A DNA stretch of 64,000 bases from Sodiomyces alkalinus F11 (lineage: Eukaryota; Ascomycota; Sordariomycetes; Glomerellales; Plectosphaerellaceae). Position 1 is the stretch's first letter. Each line of letters starts with the position of its first letter. The position numbers and the translations under genes are program-made. The stretch covers positions 1,352,236 to 1,416,235 of the forward strand of contig NW_021167081.1 of the NCBI RefSeq assembly GCF_003711515.1, given 5' to 3'. Positions 24,875 to 36,589 of this stretch are shown in pieces. The notes beneath the pieces are model-generated. The model was not told where the DNA came from. It was given only the letters and a program-made list of their open reading frames with translations, and made no database searches.

Positions 24875-26560
24875 TGATTTGGGTGGCCTTTTCTTATTCT
24901 CGTTGATAGCGTCAAGATGTACAAGTCCAGGATTTGGAAGTGGGGCCTCGACAAGAAACTGAAAGGCGACGAGGTGCTCGCCATCCTCATCCTCAAACGA
25001 GACCGAGATGCGCTGAACAAGCCGTCCGAATTTCGAATCCGTGGTCAGCCGGTCGACTTCGAGAACATCAAGCGCTACGTCAAGCGAAACCCGTCCCTCA
25101 TGGCTAAGCTCCGCGCTGGCCATGCGCCCAGTAGTCAGACGACACGCGAGGTCACCTGCCGAACGCCGTCCCCGTCGCCCAGTCCCCATGCCGGCATCGG
25201 CCCACCTACCGAACTGCAGAACGTGGAGAACGTGCTGGGCCTTTTCCGAGACTATGTTGATGGCTCCTTCTCGTCGGGGGCCTGGCACTGCGAGTACGAT
25301 GTGGACTGCACAAACAGCCGATTCGACCAAGGAAACCGGAGCAACGACCTGTTCGAAAGGATTATTGCCAGCTTTGCGCTGGTAAACAGGTGCATGATGC
25401 GGGGGGACAAGATCAATATCAACAGCGTTCTCGGCCCGTCGTTCGAGTCGCTTAAGGAGATTGTGGCAGCAGAGAGTCCCGACTTCGTAGCAAGGACGGT
25501 GTGTCTCCTCTGGTACCTTGATCGGCATCACAAGCATGACCTTTTACGGCTGGTGCTCGATTACCTGGCTGGGCTGGTCCCCATCGTGCTCGGTCCGCAC
25601 CACATTTTGGCGCACATTTGGAGGCGACTGAGCGCGACCAGTTTTTCCGATTATCACGAGTTGTCGATGCGACTGTATTCGCTCTTGCTTCCCCAGATCG
25701 AGGAGCGGGCCGGCCCTGCGAACTTCCTAACCCACCTGCTCTACAGTGACTACGTCGACTGCGTGTTTGCTCGACATGGACCCGAGGATTGCGAGGGGAC
25801 GCTGAGCAGGCACCTCGCCCGAGCAGAGGCGTCAGGGAAGCGGCATGCGTGGCTGGGGGATATGGCGCTATCCCACGCGGGGATCCTAGCAGCCTGCAAG
25901 GAAAGGCAGGGCCGCTTGGACGAGGCGGTGCAAGTGTTGACAGGCTATATGAACGCGTATAAGATGACGGAGGAGCAGGAAGCTGCCATCAACCTGGAGT
26001 TGGGGGTCAAGTATTATCGCATGGGTAATTTGTCTGCGGCCATCATATCGTTCCAGTCGGCGGCAAGGCTCGCGCTGACGTCTGACGCCGACGAGCGCCT
26101 GTCCATGACGGCCCTCGCAAACCTGGAGAAGCTGCTTGCAGAGACGGGGAGACCTGACAAAGCTGAGCGGGTACACCAATACCGAATGGATCGACTTGCT
26201 GCTTTTGCGGAGAAGTCGGCTTGCATTTCCCGAGGATGCGATGACGACGAAGACGCCGACGGTGAAAGCGATTCGGTGCCCAGTGACATGGGGGAGTTGC
26301 CTGAGTGGCTGTGGACGTGCCGCGACGACGACGAGGGTTCGATGTCGAGTTGGCCCCGTGCCACCACAGCGTGCGCGTATAATAGTGGCAAGGCCACTTT
26401 TGTTCCTGTTCACCCGGCGGTCGCAATAGATTGGCCGGAGGCGCCACATCCGTCGGCGTCGCCATCCGCCATGGGAGCTGAATTCTCACCCCGACCGGAT
26501 TCCAGCGTGGCTGGGACGGAGGCGGGTTACTATTATTCTCCGGACTTGGGGATACCGTAA
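24528..26560 (+). CDS. Clr5-domain protein with helical repeats (paralogue 2)
   Basis: Two exons, 24528-24751 and 24910-26560, give 624 aa. The 158-nt phase-2 intron (GTAGGT to ATAG) interrupts the Clr5 domain at the same place and phase as in the gene at 1664-4077. The domain spans about residues 41-88 (WEAKRPIITRLYQEEKKSLK, EVMDIME, then VKMYKSRIWKWGL). Basic patches before it (SKRK, KARKR) could be nuclear signals. An RTPSPSPSP linker follows, then a long helical region. At about 389-505 the pattern (HAGILAACKERQGRLDEAV, NLELGVKYYRMGNLSAAI, LANLEKLLAETGRPDKAE) is that of tetratricopeptide-like repeats. The tail is acidic, then Ser/Pro-rich. The overall plan (Clr5, RTP linker, helical repeats) is common in filamentous fungi; the biochemical role is unknown. 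Confidence 0.88.
24800..24872. repeat. (GT)36 microsatellite inside an intron
   Basis: An uninterrupted alternating GT/TG tract of about 72 bases fills nearly half of the 158-nt intron of the Clr5/repeat gene. It sits between the donor at 24752 and the acceptor at 24908-24909 and is preceded by a C/T-rich tract. Confidence 0.97.
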
Positions 26561-29520
26561 GGGTTTTCAGTTCAGCGGCAAAGCATCGTGAAGCTCGCCG
26601 AACACTCACTGTGAGAAATCGACCAAGTAACTGATCTACTCACCGGCTTCCCGACACCTTGGTTGCCGTGGCCATCGAAAGCAAGCCTCTTGATGAGAGG
26701 AAGTACAGGCCAGCCGCCAAGCGTAACGGAGAGCAAACTGAGATGCCGTCTGAACAAGTCGCCAACAGCCAAAGACACCACAGTATAGCGAGAAAACAGA
26801 AAGACCTTGTGATCATGGATAACAGACTTTCGATTCGACGTTTCTCGACGGTGATGAGCGGACGATTTAAGGCATCCATCGCGAAATTCAGGGCCATCTC
26901 TCAAAGTTCGGTCCGGTCGAGCGCGGCGCGACGTTACGTCTACGTGCCAATCCAAGCCTGCCTCATGTTCTTATACGAAGTTAAGAGAACGCTGCGCCCC
27001 GGCTTGCAGCGAGGACCATCATTGTGTGTCTATCCACAAGACAATATCATGAACATGAAAGAAAGGAGGGAACGGCAAAGCAAAGATGCTCAATTCGTCG
27101 GTGTCGATTTCTGGGAGCTGAAATTTTGTGACCTCTGACGAGCGAGGGCTGGGTTTATGTCCAAGGTCTTGTCCAGACGTCAAAAGCCTCAGGTGGTGTG
27201 CGGGAGAAGGCGAGGGGAATTGATAATGTCAGAGGCACGCCAAAGTGAAGGACAGGAAAGGACAGGCCAAGGCGGCGAAGGAGTATCCGTATCCAGGATA
27301 TTTGCTGGCAGTTACCTGCCTTAAGTACCTTAGGAGGAAAAGAACAGGTGCGTCCGAGACGTAGCTGCCCTTTACTCGCGAATGACAGAGCGGAGGAGTC
27401 TAAGGTAGTCTCGACCTCCGAGTCGGGAAGGAACAAATGACACTGATGATATAGTGCTTCTAAGTGTACCCTCAGTCCCGAGGTCGACGGATGTCTCGAT
27501 ATTTACTTTGTACATACCAGTACACCCTCCAAATAAATCCCTGTGTAATATATATAGTCCGGCGTTCCTTGGTCTAGTTGAACTCTCCGTAGATATCCTG
27601 AAACTCGAAAAACCACTCCTACGTAAGGTAGGTATGTGTGTTTGCTGATGCCTCCTAGATACCAAGAAGCATGCAATTCCTCTGCGTATTTACGTAGCTT
27701 GTGATCTGTTCTGGCCGTATAACCCTTTGCGTCCCTTTATATCGGGCAGACAGTTTCGGTCACCGATGTTACGTTGTATATGCTCAACGACACCCATGGT
27801 GAGGTGCTACCTTACGTATCCGTACTGATACACACCAATCACCGTTGTCCAATTATGGGAGGAGATTGGCCACCGTGGAGCAGTCGAGGCCAACGACACG
27901 AGGATTGAGAGGGTGAAAGAAGGAAAGAAAAGAACAAAAAGGAGGGCTGCAGTCTTCGGAATATGCTCCGTATTACAGTAGTAAGGTAGTAGTCAGGTAG
28001 TGCCTACCTTGTCTGTTTCGGAGTCCTTCAACACATACCTTACAACAGACTTTCCCGGCTGGCTGTTCTGTACATAAAGTGGCTTGTATCAAAGACGTTC
28101 CAAGTGTCTTGCAAATGGAAAGCGCACCCCAGGATTGCCTCTCCCCGTTTAGAGTACAGTACTTTACGCCTAGGTACATGTACCTAATCACGCCTAGTAC
28201 CTTAGCCGGCTGTCACCGCCGTCACTTGACTTGGCTGACATTCCACTGTCTAATGATTACTACACTAGTGCTGTTTCCGTTTCTGTCTCGGGTCATCTGT
28301 CATCTCGAAGCGAAGCATCCAAGGATGAGTCCTTCCTTCCTGTGGCCAAGCCCAGTCCACAGTGGTCACATGAGTGTTCTCGTTCGTCCAGCGCTTGTAA
28401 GGGGCCGGATGAGATGAAGGTTACGGTAGCCGTAAAGTACGGAGTACGGATACGTACTGAGGCTACAACTGGAGACCCGCCAAACCATAAGTCTAAACCG
28501 CCCTCCAACTCACAGCACGGGTGTGGGATTTTCCACTTATTTCCCACCCACGTATGCTTTTTTCTTCTCTTCTATCTCCCTACCTAGGTAGGTATGTAAT
28601 TCTCCATACGAGTTACTCCACCTGCAATTCTTCTCCCCACCCTCCCTTCCTCTTCTCCTTCGTCCTCATTCAACGAATATGCGAATTGGACTTGTCCCAC
28701 CCTGAACACAAACCCCGAACACCCCACCGCGATAAAAACAACCCAGGCTTTTTCGGCGTTCCAATTCACTGCAAATCTCGAATTGAACCCACCGCCGATA
28801 CCACCATAAAACGGCGTTTGCACAGCCTAGGTCGCAGTCAACTTCTACCTAATTAACGGGCCACTGTGAACGACATCTCAGACCCGTCGCACTGTTTCTT
28901 TTCCTTCTCCCCATGCTCTCGTCATATCCAGTTAGACAAGGTTTTCCAATTCCACAAAGGCGACACGACTCGACTTCTCCCTCTGTCACCCACTACCTCT
29001 AACCCGGTGGCTCTTCCCCGTCTGATTTCCTTGCATCGCATCCATTGGGCTCGGGTTCCTGCTTTTCACGCTTGTCCGCCTGGCTTGACCCAATCCCTCT
29101 TCCGAGGAGGTGCTCTGTCCACCCTGACCGAGCACCCGAGGCGCAGCTGTGAGTCAAACTTGGTGTTCTTTATTTGCCTCAATAGCTGCATCTCGAGTCG
29201 ACCGAATTAATGAGCTGACGCCCTCTTTGTCATTCTGAAAGCCTTCTAGGCAACGCTCCTCCTCCTCCCGTTGGCGCAGTTGCTGCGCCATCCGGCCCTC
29301 CCACTTTGTCGTTTGTCGACTGCTCTTCGACTACCCTTCAAATTCCTCTCCGACGCATAAGCCCTCGAATAACCATCTCCATTGTCGCGGCCTTTGCCCG
29401 ACGCCCGATCCTTTGACCTCACCCTACTCGACATCCCAAGAAGCCTCACCTCCCCTCTTGCCCAGGTGCAGGTAGAACGACGACAAGGACCACGACGTCA
29501 CTACCGGCGCATTGTCAAAC
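26561..29520. other. Intergenic region and long pyrimidine-rich leader of the kinase gene
   Basis: No supported gene. The 159-codon frame at 26659-27138 begins with TTG and has no domain. From about 28540 to 29510 the plus strand is strongly C/T-rich (TTTTTTCTTCTCTTCTATCT, CCTTCCTCTTCTCCTTCG), as in promoters and leaders of highly regulated fungal genes. A TACGGAGTA motif lies at 28438-28446 and a CCTACCTAGGTAGG palindrome near 28580. Confidence 0.45.
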
Positions 29521-31660
29521 ATGCCCACCGGCTCAGCGTCGTCTTTGCCTTTTCCTAAACATCAAAACAAAGAAATCAATGGATCCTTAAATGGAAATTC
29601 AACTCCTTCAGTATTAAAATCCTCGAGGTCCCACTCAAATTTTCAACATGCAGTCACAAGCGCCCAGTACCGAGCTTCTTCCTCAAACTGTCAGTTCCAG
29701 TTGGACGACTCACATTCCATGACACCCCCGCCTCTGGGTACCGACCAACACTCCCGTACCGCCCCCGGCCCTCTTCAGATCGTAACCGACATCAACCTCG
29801 CCTCCCCGCCTCGGTCAGATTCCCTAGGCAGGAGCCTCTCCTCGGCCTTTCATCCCGTCTCCCGAACCCCTAGCTTTAAAAGAGCCATTGCTGCCGCCCT
29901 AGGCACGGGATCTGCTATCAACTCCCGAGTGCCCAGCCCTGTGATATCGGCCATGGGCGATGTCACCCCTCTGCCGTCACCCCTCCTCTCCGGAGATTCC
30001 CCCGGGCCTTGGAAGCGATTTGCCAATCGGTCGTCCTCCCGTGATCCGATGCCGAACGCGGCCTCCGATGCGGCCATTGTCTCGACCTCTAGCGAATCGT
30101 CAGGCGCCGCTCTTCTCAATGCGCCCAAGCGCAAAACCTACGCCAGCCTGGAGGGAGCGGAGGGGTCGGCTAAGACACCCGAGGGACTAGAAGGATCCGG
30201 TTCCGTCGAGCGTCACGGGCGCAACCGCAGCGTCAGCGAGTATGTTCCGGACCCTATGTCGATTCCGAGAAGGCAAAGCACCGTCTCAGGACCCCGCGTG
30301 AAGCCGGAAGAGTCTACGGGCTTGCGCGAGCCGCATCTTCGTCGTGAGGCCAACCTCGCCGAATCGCGTGGATTAACCCCGACAGTCGCACCGCCCCCAA
30401 CTCCGCCTCCGAGCGAGTCGTCCAAAGATGCAACCGATCCGTCCGCCACCGAGAGCAAGCCCAAGGTGCAGGCCGAGTATTTTGAAGCTTGCCACAGAGA
30501 CGGCGGAAAGAGGAGGAGATGGCGAGCCATCAAACTCCTCGGCCAGGGAACTTTTAGCCGGGTCATGCTGGCCACGAGCCAGGCGAATGGCGAGGAAGAC
30601 GACGACCAGCCGATCGCCGGCCAGCCTGGCATCGTAACGCCTACCTCCGACAAGCCTTCGCCGCGCCGGAAGTGTCTAGTCGCTATTAAGGTATGCGAGC
30701 ACGGCCCGAAAGGCGGTGCAAGCGAAGAGCGCATCGAGATGAGCCTCAAGCGCGAGTTGGAGATTATGCAAAGCATACATCACCCATCTCTCGTCCACCT
30801 AAAAGCCTGGAACATTGAGCCGTCTAGGGCTATACTCGTTCTCAGTCATTGCGCGGGTGGGGACTTGTTTGATGTGGCCACGGCCCACCGCGATGTTCTC
30901 CAGCCGGCCTTGCTGAGGAGGATGTTTTCCGAGCTGGTGGGCGCGGTCCGATATTTGCACGACCGCAAAATCTGTCATCGGGACATCAAACTCGAGAGTA
31001 AGTCGTTACAGGCGGATTCCCCTTCACTCCTTTCGCTCCGCCGGTCGTTCATACTGTCGTGCCGTCATGGAAGCTGACAAACAATCCCATCCAGATGTGC
31101 TTGTAAATCTCACAGCACCCGAACTGGCCGATCCGACGGTCGACTGGACCACCTACCCATACTCGGTAGTCACTCTCACGGACCTCGGTCTATCCCGGCG
31201 TATAGCCGACGACGAGAAGCTCGAAACCCGCTGCGGCTCAGAGGATTATGCAGCTCCGGAGGTCATCATGGGTTTACCTTACGATGGCCGTGCGACGGAC
31301 GCTTGGTCGTTGGGAGTCTTGCTCTACGCCCTACTCGAATCCCGCCTTCCCTTTGACCCTTATCCCGGAACCGGCAACGACGGTCACCGCATGCGCAGCC
31401 GTACGAGCCATCGGATTGCGCGCGCCGAGTGGCGGTGGATCCAGTATGCTGGCGATGACGGCAACCACGAAGGCAGCATCGCCAAGTTCAAGGAGAAAGA
31501 CATGCTCGGCGCCATGGAAATTACAGAGGGGCTCCTGATGCGAGCAAGGACGAGGTGGACGTTGGACAAGGTCGCCGCCAACGAATGGGTTGCAGGCGCC
31601 ATTCAAGTCGAAGGCGGTATCCAATTTCGCGAAGAGGACGAGGGTGAGGAGGTCCAATGA
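29521..31660 (+). CDS. Serine/threonine protein kinase
   Basis: Exons 29521-30997 and 31095-31660 are joined by a 97-nt intron (GTAAGT to CCAG), giving 680 aa. The first ATG is at 29521. Residues 1-320 are Ser/Pro-rich and probably disordered. The kinase domain begins near 335: glycine loop LLGQGTFSRV (340-348), catalytic lysine in VAIK (K390), catalytic loop CHRDIKLEN (D488), where the intron splits the essential Asn493, and APE at 546-548 in CGSEDYAAPEVIMG. The metal-binding motif is DLG (522-524) rather than DFG. There are inserts in the beta2-beta3 region and between the catalytic loop and DLG. TDAWSLGVLLYALL is the usual F-helix. All catalytic residues are present, so it should be active. 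It resembles the CAMK-like fungal kinases; I cannot name the orthologue. It converges with the TeaR-like gene. Confidence 0.92.
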
Positions 31661-33175
31661 AACTCGGAAAATGCGAGGCAGAAGCAAGCTCGACAGAGGC
31701 AAGAAGAGGCAAGAATTTCAAATTCCCGCGCCAAGATTGTTGACGAGGTCTTCTCGTCGCACACAGCAGAAAGAAGAAGTACGATATAGATACAGTGGAC
31801 CGAAGACGGAGGATATGGTGGGATCGAAGCAAACACAAACCTTAGAGCAAGGGTCATGCAACGAGAATCGGCATGTCCCATGTCCCGTGGAGGATATTTT
31901 GATCTGAACAGGCAGAACGGAAAGAGGAGACGACGAGAAAGAAAGAGAAGAAATAAACAGAGACGAAACCAGCGATAGTGCTTTATTTTGGGAAGCGGAG
32001 AGCAATGAGCAGTGGCGGGTTATGAGTCGCAGTTTTTTCTTCTGTCTGTATCAGGATACCAATCGGTCATTTCGAACCATGATGCAGCAATATAGCCTTA
32101 CTTTTTGAGTTCTTTACTCACCCTTCTATCTACCTTACTTATAATGGGATGTCTGAGCGTGTCGGTCGCGATGGATATATCGTGACCTACCCGGTAAGAC
32201 CCTCAGCTTTAAAACACACCTAGGGTGTCTGAACCCTTGACAACAAGGAATGATATATGTTAAGTATGGGTATCAAGACTAAGCAGACGCCTACAACAGG
32301 CCGGTCTCAGTCAAAGCCACCAAGCCAACCTCGCCCCGTAAGTACCTCAACCCCCTTTTTTTCCCTTTCTCCTAGCGCAAACCCGCAACTCCCTTCCACC
32401 AAAAATGGCTCCTCGCTTCTCCTACCTCTCGTTCGGAAGCCTCTACTCCGCTTCGCCTATCCTGAAATGTTTACGGACAAACAAAAACAAAGAAAAGAAG
32501 AAGAAAAAAAACACGAAAACAAAAGAGCGACGTGCCCCAAATCAGGATAAATTAAATCCAAAAACGAGGCTTCCGAACAAAGAAAAGTCTCGCAACAAAC
32601 ACGCAATAACGCTTGTTCCACGGAGAAAGACGCCATGACCTTTCAGAACTCCTTCAGCAGAAGAAAAAAAAAAAGAAGAAAAACCGCAACACCACAGGCC
32701 CTGTGTAATAATGTAATAAGTACCAGAGACTTAAGACAAGAAGTCTCATCTGCTGCTGATGGGGCATCTATACTCGAGTTTTCCGACCAGTGGCTCCAGG
32801 ATCTCGAGAGGGGAGACACGTTCGGTTTTGGGGGACCGGGGGGTATGGTGAGAGAAAAGAAGAAAAGAGTGGGAAATACGCAATGCCATGGAAACCACGA
32901 GCAAAGGCACAAAGGAAAACATAACTTTGCCATGCGAGGCTTGCGGTTGTGAAAAAGCCCGGTTCCAACGCCGAAACTCTTAAATGTTAAGAACACGCGG
33001 GGATCAACCAATTAAAGACGGGTTTTGCGAATCGAGGGAAGAAACAAAATGACGCAGGACAGGTCATAACGTCGTAATCGGCCAGCGACTTGGGACTCTG
33101 CTAGGCAGAAAGTATGGGGATGGGGGAGGAGAAAAATTAACAGGGAAAAGCAAGCAATGGTCGATGCAGACTAGG
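31661..33175. other. Convergent intergenic region
   Basis: This 1.5-kb interval lies between the stop codons of the kinase (+) and the TeaR-like gene (-). It should hold both 3' UTRs. It is A-rich in places (32490-32520, 32660-32680) and contains no supportable gene. Confidence 0.5.
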
Positions 33176-34865
33176 TCACATGATGATGCAGCATCCGCAG
33201 CCGTCCTTCTTTTTGCCCGCGTCCTCACCTGGCGGTTCAGGGACCCTCGTGACGGTTTGTTGACCAGACGCTTGTTGTGGCTGAGCGGTCGGAGGACGTG
33301 AGCTCGCCAGAGGACTCGGTAGCGGACTCCCCGGTGGCTTCTCGGAGATTCTGGGTATGGTCGAGTACGAGGTGCCCTGTTTTATCGCCGAAGAGCTCTT
33401 CTGCTCCGGTTTCAGCGGCCACTCGTCCGGCTGCCCCTGCTTCTCCTCGTCCTGCGACGCGCCGGAGGCGGCAGGTTCGGGAGGCCTGAGAAGGCCATCG
33501 TCCGTCAAGGGTCGGAATTCCTTGTCGTAGATGTTGCCGAATTTGCCCTCTTTCTCCCATTTCTCCTGCTGCAGGCGCTTCGCGACGGTCGGAAGAAGCT
33601 GCTGGTCGGGCGGTAGACGCGGGTCGGGCTTATAGGACCCGACCATCCAGGGAGGATCTCCTTCGGGTTGCTTGTTGTTGTTGCTGCCGTTGCTGATGGT
33701 GGGGCCTAGCTCGCCCGACCTCGTCGACGGGCGTGTCGTGCCGTTGCTGCTGTTGTTGGACCCGCTTCGGGTCTTAGGCCGGCCGTTGGCCGAACCGTTT
33801 GCCTTGGACACCGGGGCCGAGGTTTTACGTGATCCCGTTGCCGTGCCTTTCTTGGGCGAAACGTCCGTAGCAGACCGTCTAGAGTTGTGAGCGGGGTTGT
33901 TGAGAGCGTTGGCACTGCCACTCCTCGACCTTGTTTTGGGATAACTAATCGAATCATGCTCGCCTGCGGCGTCGCTCTGTGTCCGGCTGGCGGGAGACGA
34001 TCGGTCGAGAAAGACTTCGGGAATCGGAACAGGGCTCGCCTTGGCCACGGGAATCTTGGAGCCTCCGTTCAGGGTTTCACTGGAGATCCAATACCCTTCG
34101 CGCTCCGCCTCGATTTCTTCGGGCCGGCGCAAATCCCAGCTCGGGTACTGGGTGTCGGTGATGTGATTCTCAGTGACGGTTGAATTCTTTCTGTGGCGCG
34201 AGGACGGAAAATTGCCATCTTGAGACTCCGAGCCCTCGGCCGAAGCAGAAGCAGAATGTGCTCGTTTCGGACCAGTGGGACGCTCGCGACTGTGACCCTT
34301 GCGGGGCCTGCTGCTGGCGCGGGATCGAGGAACTACGATGCCAGCAGCCTGCAGTTCTCGGCTCTCAATCTTGGCCAGCTTGTCGCGATGGATCCATTTT
34401 GAGTCCTCCTCTTCTCCAATCTCCGGCACCGCGCCTGATGTGGTGCGTTTATCACCTGTGCCGGCTCGTCTCGAGGATATATCATCGTGCAGGAAGGGCT
34501 TGGCCGAGGCGTCGGACGATCTATTGCTCCTATCCCATGAACGCGCCCCTTTCACGGAGGGAATGTGTTCACTCGAAGACTTCTTCTTAGAGGGAGGCAA
34601 AGGGTCGAAGCCATAGTCGTAAGGATTCGGCAGGTTTCCGTTTGTGCGTTGTTTGGTGGCGTTCTCATCGTTGTGCAGCGACGGCTTGTCTCCGGAAGGG
34701 CCCTGGTGGGATTATGCGGTTAGTGGCCCACGCTGGAGAAGAAGGGAAAAGCAAAGCAAGGTCTCATCTCACCGAAGGCTCCCACCCGTCGAGCGCATCA
34801 TGACTGATCAAGGTCGAAGAAGGTATGGTGGCTGTGGAAGTCGGGGCAGCGGACATGGTCGCCAT
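33176..34865 (-). CDS. teaR: TeaR/Mod5-like prenylated cell-end polarity protein
   Basis: Exon 1 is 34865-34773 (31 codons, MATMSAAPTSTATIPSSTLI onward). Exon 2 is 34702-33176. The 70-nt phase-0 intron has donor GTGAGA, branch CACTAAC and acceptor CAG. The product is 539 aa, mostly Ser/Arg/Pro-rich and disordered. Three features identify it: the conserved block near residues 380-430 (PPWMVGSYKPDPRLPPDQQL, then AKRLQQEKWEKEGKFGNIYD), a basic-Cys stretch GKKKDGCGCC, and the C-terminal CaaX box CIIM (536-539). CIIM predicts farnesylation, and the neighbouring Cys residues could be palmitoylated. In Aspergillus TeaR (S. pombe Mod5) a prenylated protein anchors the kelch protein TeaA at the hyphal tip membrane and so guides polarised growth. 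The assignment rests on the block plus the CaaX end. Confidence 0.75.
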
Positions 34866-36236
34866 GCTGGCCAATTAAGAAAACTAATTGACTTTTTGAG
34901 AGGCGACGACCGAGCACCCCGAACCACGACGCGTGTGCCGGTCGGTCGAGACCGCCAAAATTCAAGACTTCTTCAAGAAAAGGCAGGCTTGGGGAGAGGG
35001 GGGTTACCTGCTGGTAAAGGCAAGAGAAAATATGGTATGATACGACCCGAAGGAGGGGGAAGTCCGGGCTGGTCTGATGGGTAGCGTTCGAAAAAATATC
35101 AAGGAGGAAAGCGTTGACCGATCGGCAACAACGCGGAGAGGATGAGGTCGAGAATGTGGCAGAAGCCCGTGAGAGTGGGAGGCAAAGCACCACCAAACGC
35201 AGAGGGCGATTGTGTTTTGTCCTGGTGGGTTTTTCGGTGAAAACAAGCTGGTGCTCGCCAATAGAAAAAGACTTTGTCTCAGAAGAGGATATAATTGTTA
35301 GCAGACCTCATGTAAGGGTCCGAATCGCTCGCATCTAGCCGGTAGGAGAAAAGGGGGAGGAGAGCAAAGCATTCAAATGTGGCCAAGGGGTCGGGGATGA
35401 ATGATGCAGAGAAGGGCTGTACAGAGGGAAGAAAGCTGGTCAAGGCAGAAAGAAGGAATAATTCAGTCAAGGAGTGTGAGAGGTGAGGTAAATCCGTCGA
35501 GTGAAGCTGTATGCCTTGGCCGTTGGAAGAATTGCAAAATTGGCCGAGCTGGCTGTTGTGATGAAACGACCACTATCCAGCATAGAGTGCTGATAATAGG
35601 AGTTAGAGTAGTGATGGCGAGGCGATGGCCCAGGAGACGGAGGAGAGAGCCAAAAGGCTAAGGAGAGTCTGCTCGACTCTCCAACCTCGTCGGGCGTTTC
35701 CATTGGCCAGCTTGTCATATCTTGGCCCACTAGTACCGCATGTGGACAAGGGTCTTTTTCCTTTTATTTTCTCGAGTATCTACTGAGGACGTATTGTGAG
35801 CTGTTAGTAAGTAAGTACTATGCACTACTTCATCATTACCTTTAGTAGGTGTATTCATAACCCTAAAAGAGGTATACTGTACCGGGTATGGATTCGATGT
35901 ACTTAGTCAGTCCGACCGACCCCGTCTTCGGACCAGATCATCTGATCCAATCACGATGAAATCCCCTCCACCCTTGGCCATGCCACTGTTACATTAACAG
36001 CCTAGAACGCTGTGAAAAAGCCAGAGTCCTGTCTAACACATAACTCAGCCCTGTTATAGTTAAAGCGTCTGAGAAAGACTGTATCTGTAGTAAAGACAAA
36101 GGGTTCCACTATATCTAGGCTACTAGGTAAGAAATAATAATCTGATCTAAGCAGAGCCAGTGCAGAGAAATTTCTTTTAACATAATGTTCTAATATAAGA
36201 CTGTCGATAGACTGACTAGTTATCGGACTCTGTGCT
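34866..36236. other. Leader of the TeaR-like gene and left flank of the retrotransposon nest
   Basis: No supportable gene. Positions 34866-35700 are likely promoter and leader. From about 35,985 to 36,236 the sequence has TGTTA..AACA-like words and may include an old LTR scrap, but no target duplication supports this. CpA and TpG are still common here, so the RIP signature starts abruptly at the outer LTR. Confidence 0.45.
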
Positions 36237-36241
36237 ATAAC
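36237..36241. repeat. Target-site duplication of Copia A (left)
   Basis: ATAAC, identical to 60792-60796 immediately outside the right LTR. Confidence 0.85.
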
Positions 36242-36437
36242 TGTCGCACTGAAAATATGTAAGCCTGTTTTCTGTGTTTCTATTAGCTGGATTAGCCCTA
36301 TATTCCTCGCGTAGAAAAGGGGTAGATATATTTAGAACACCCATACCTTCCTATTCTTCTTTCCTTTATATAACGAATATAATTATATATCTATTAAATC
36401 TCTGCTCCGGCTGGATCACACGCCCATTAATCTAATA
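36242..36437 (+). repeat. 5' LTR of Copia A
   Basis: 196 bp, starting TGTCGCACTG. It matches 60596-60791 over its full length with no gaps. By my count about 17 positions differ, all C/T or G/A. This is the RIP pattern rather than ordinary drift. Confidence 0.92.
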
Positions 36438-36450
36438 GTTATAAGCCTAG
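36436..36450 (+). promoter_or_regulatory. Primer-binding site of Copia A (mutated)
   Basis: Directly after the LTR the sequence reads TAGTTATAAGCCTAGG. Undoing TpG-to-TpA and CpA-to-TpA changes would give the TGGTTATGAGCCCAGG-type site that pairs with the anticodon region of initiator tRNA-Met, the internal half-tRNA primer known from Copia elements. The tRNA identity is an inference. Confidence 0.5.
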
Positions 36451-36589
36451 GTGGTAGTATTTATTACTAATAACTTTTAGCTAATCTATTACCTATATAT
36501 TATTTCTACCCGTTACATGTATTTCTGTAGTTAATTAAGGAGTATTTACCTTACTCTCTCGCTTAGAAAAGCCCTTATTCGCTAAACCT

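Noticed and set aside
26659..27138. 159-codon plus frame downstream of the second Clr5 gene
   Set aside because: It begins with TTG, lacks motifs and probably lies in the 3' UTR or intergenic DNA.
24528..34865. Genes from the Clr5 paralogue to teaR as a functional cluster
   Set aside because: No shared pathway or biosynthetic backbone gene. The neighbours appear unrelated in function.
36053..36181. Possible solo LTR (TGTTATAG ... TTTTAACA) left of the nest
   Set aside because: The flanking bases do not form a target duplication and no second copy is visible in the window.
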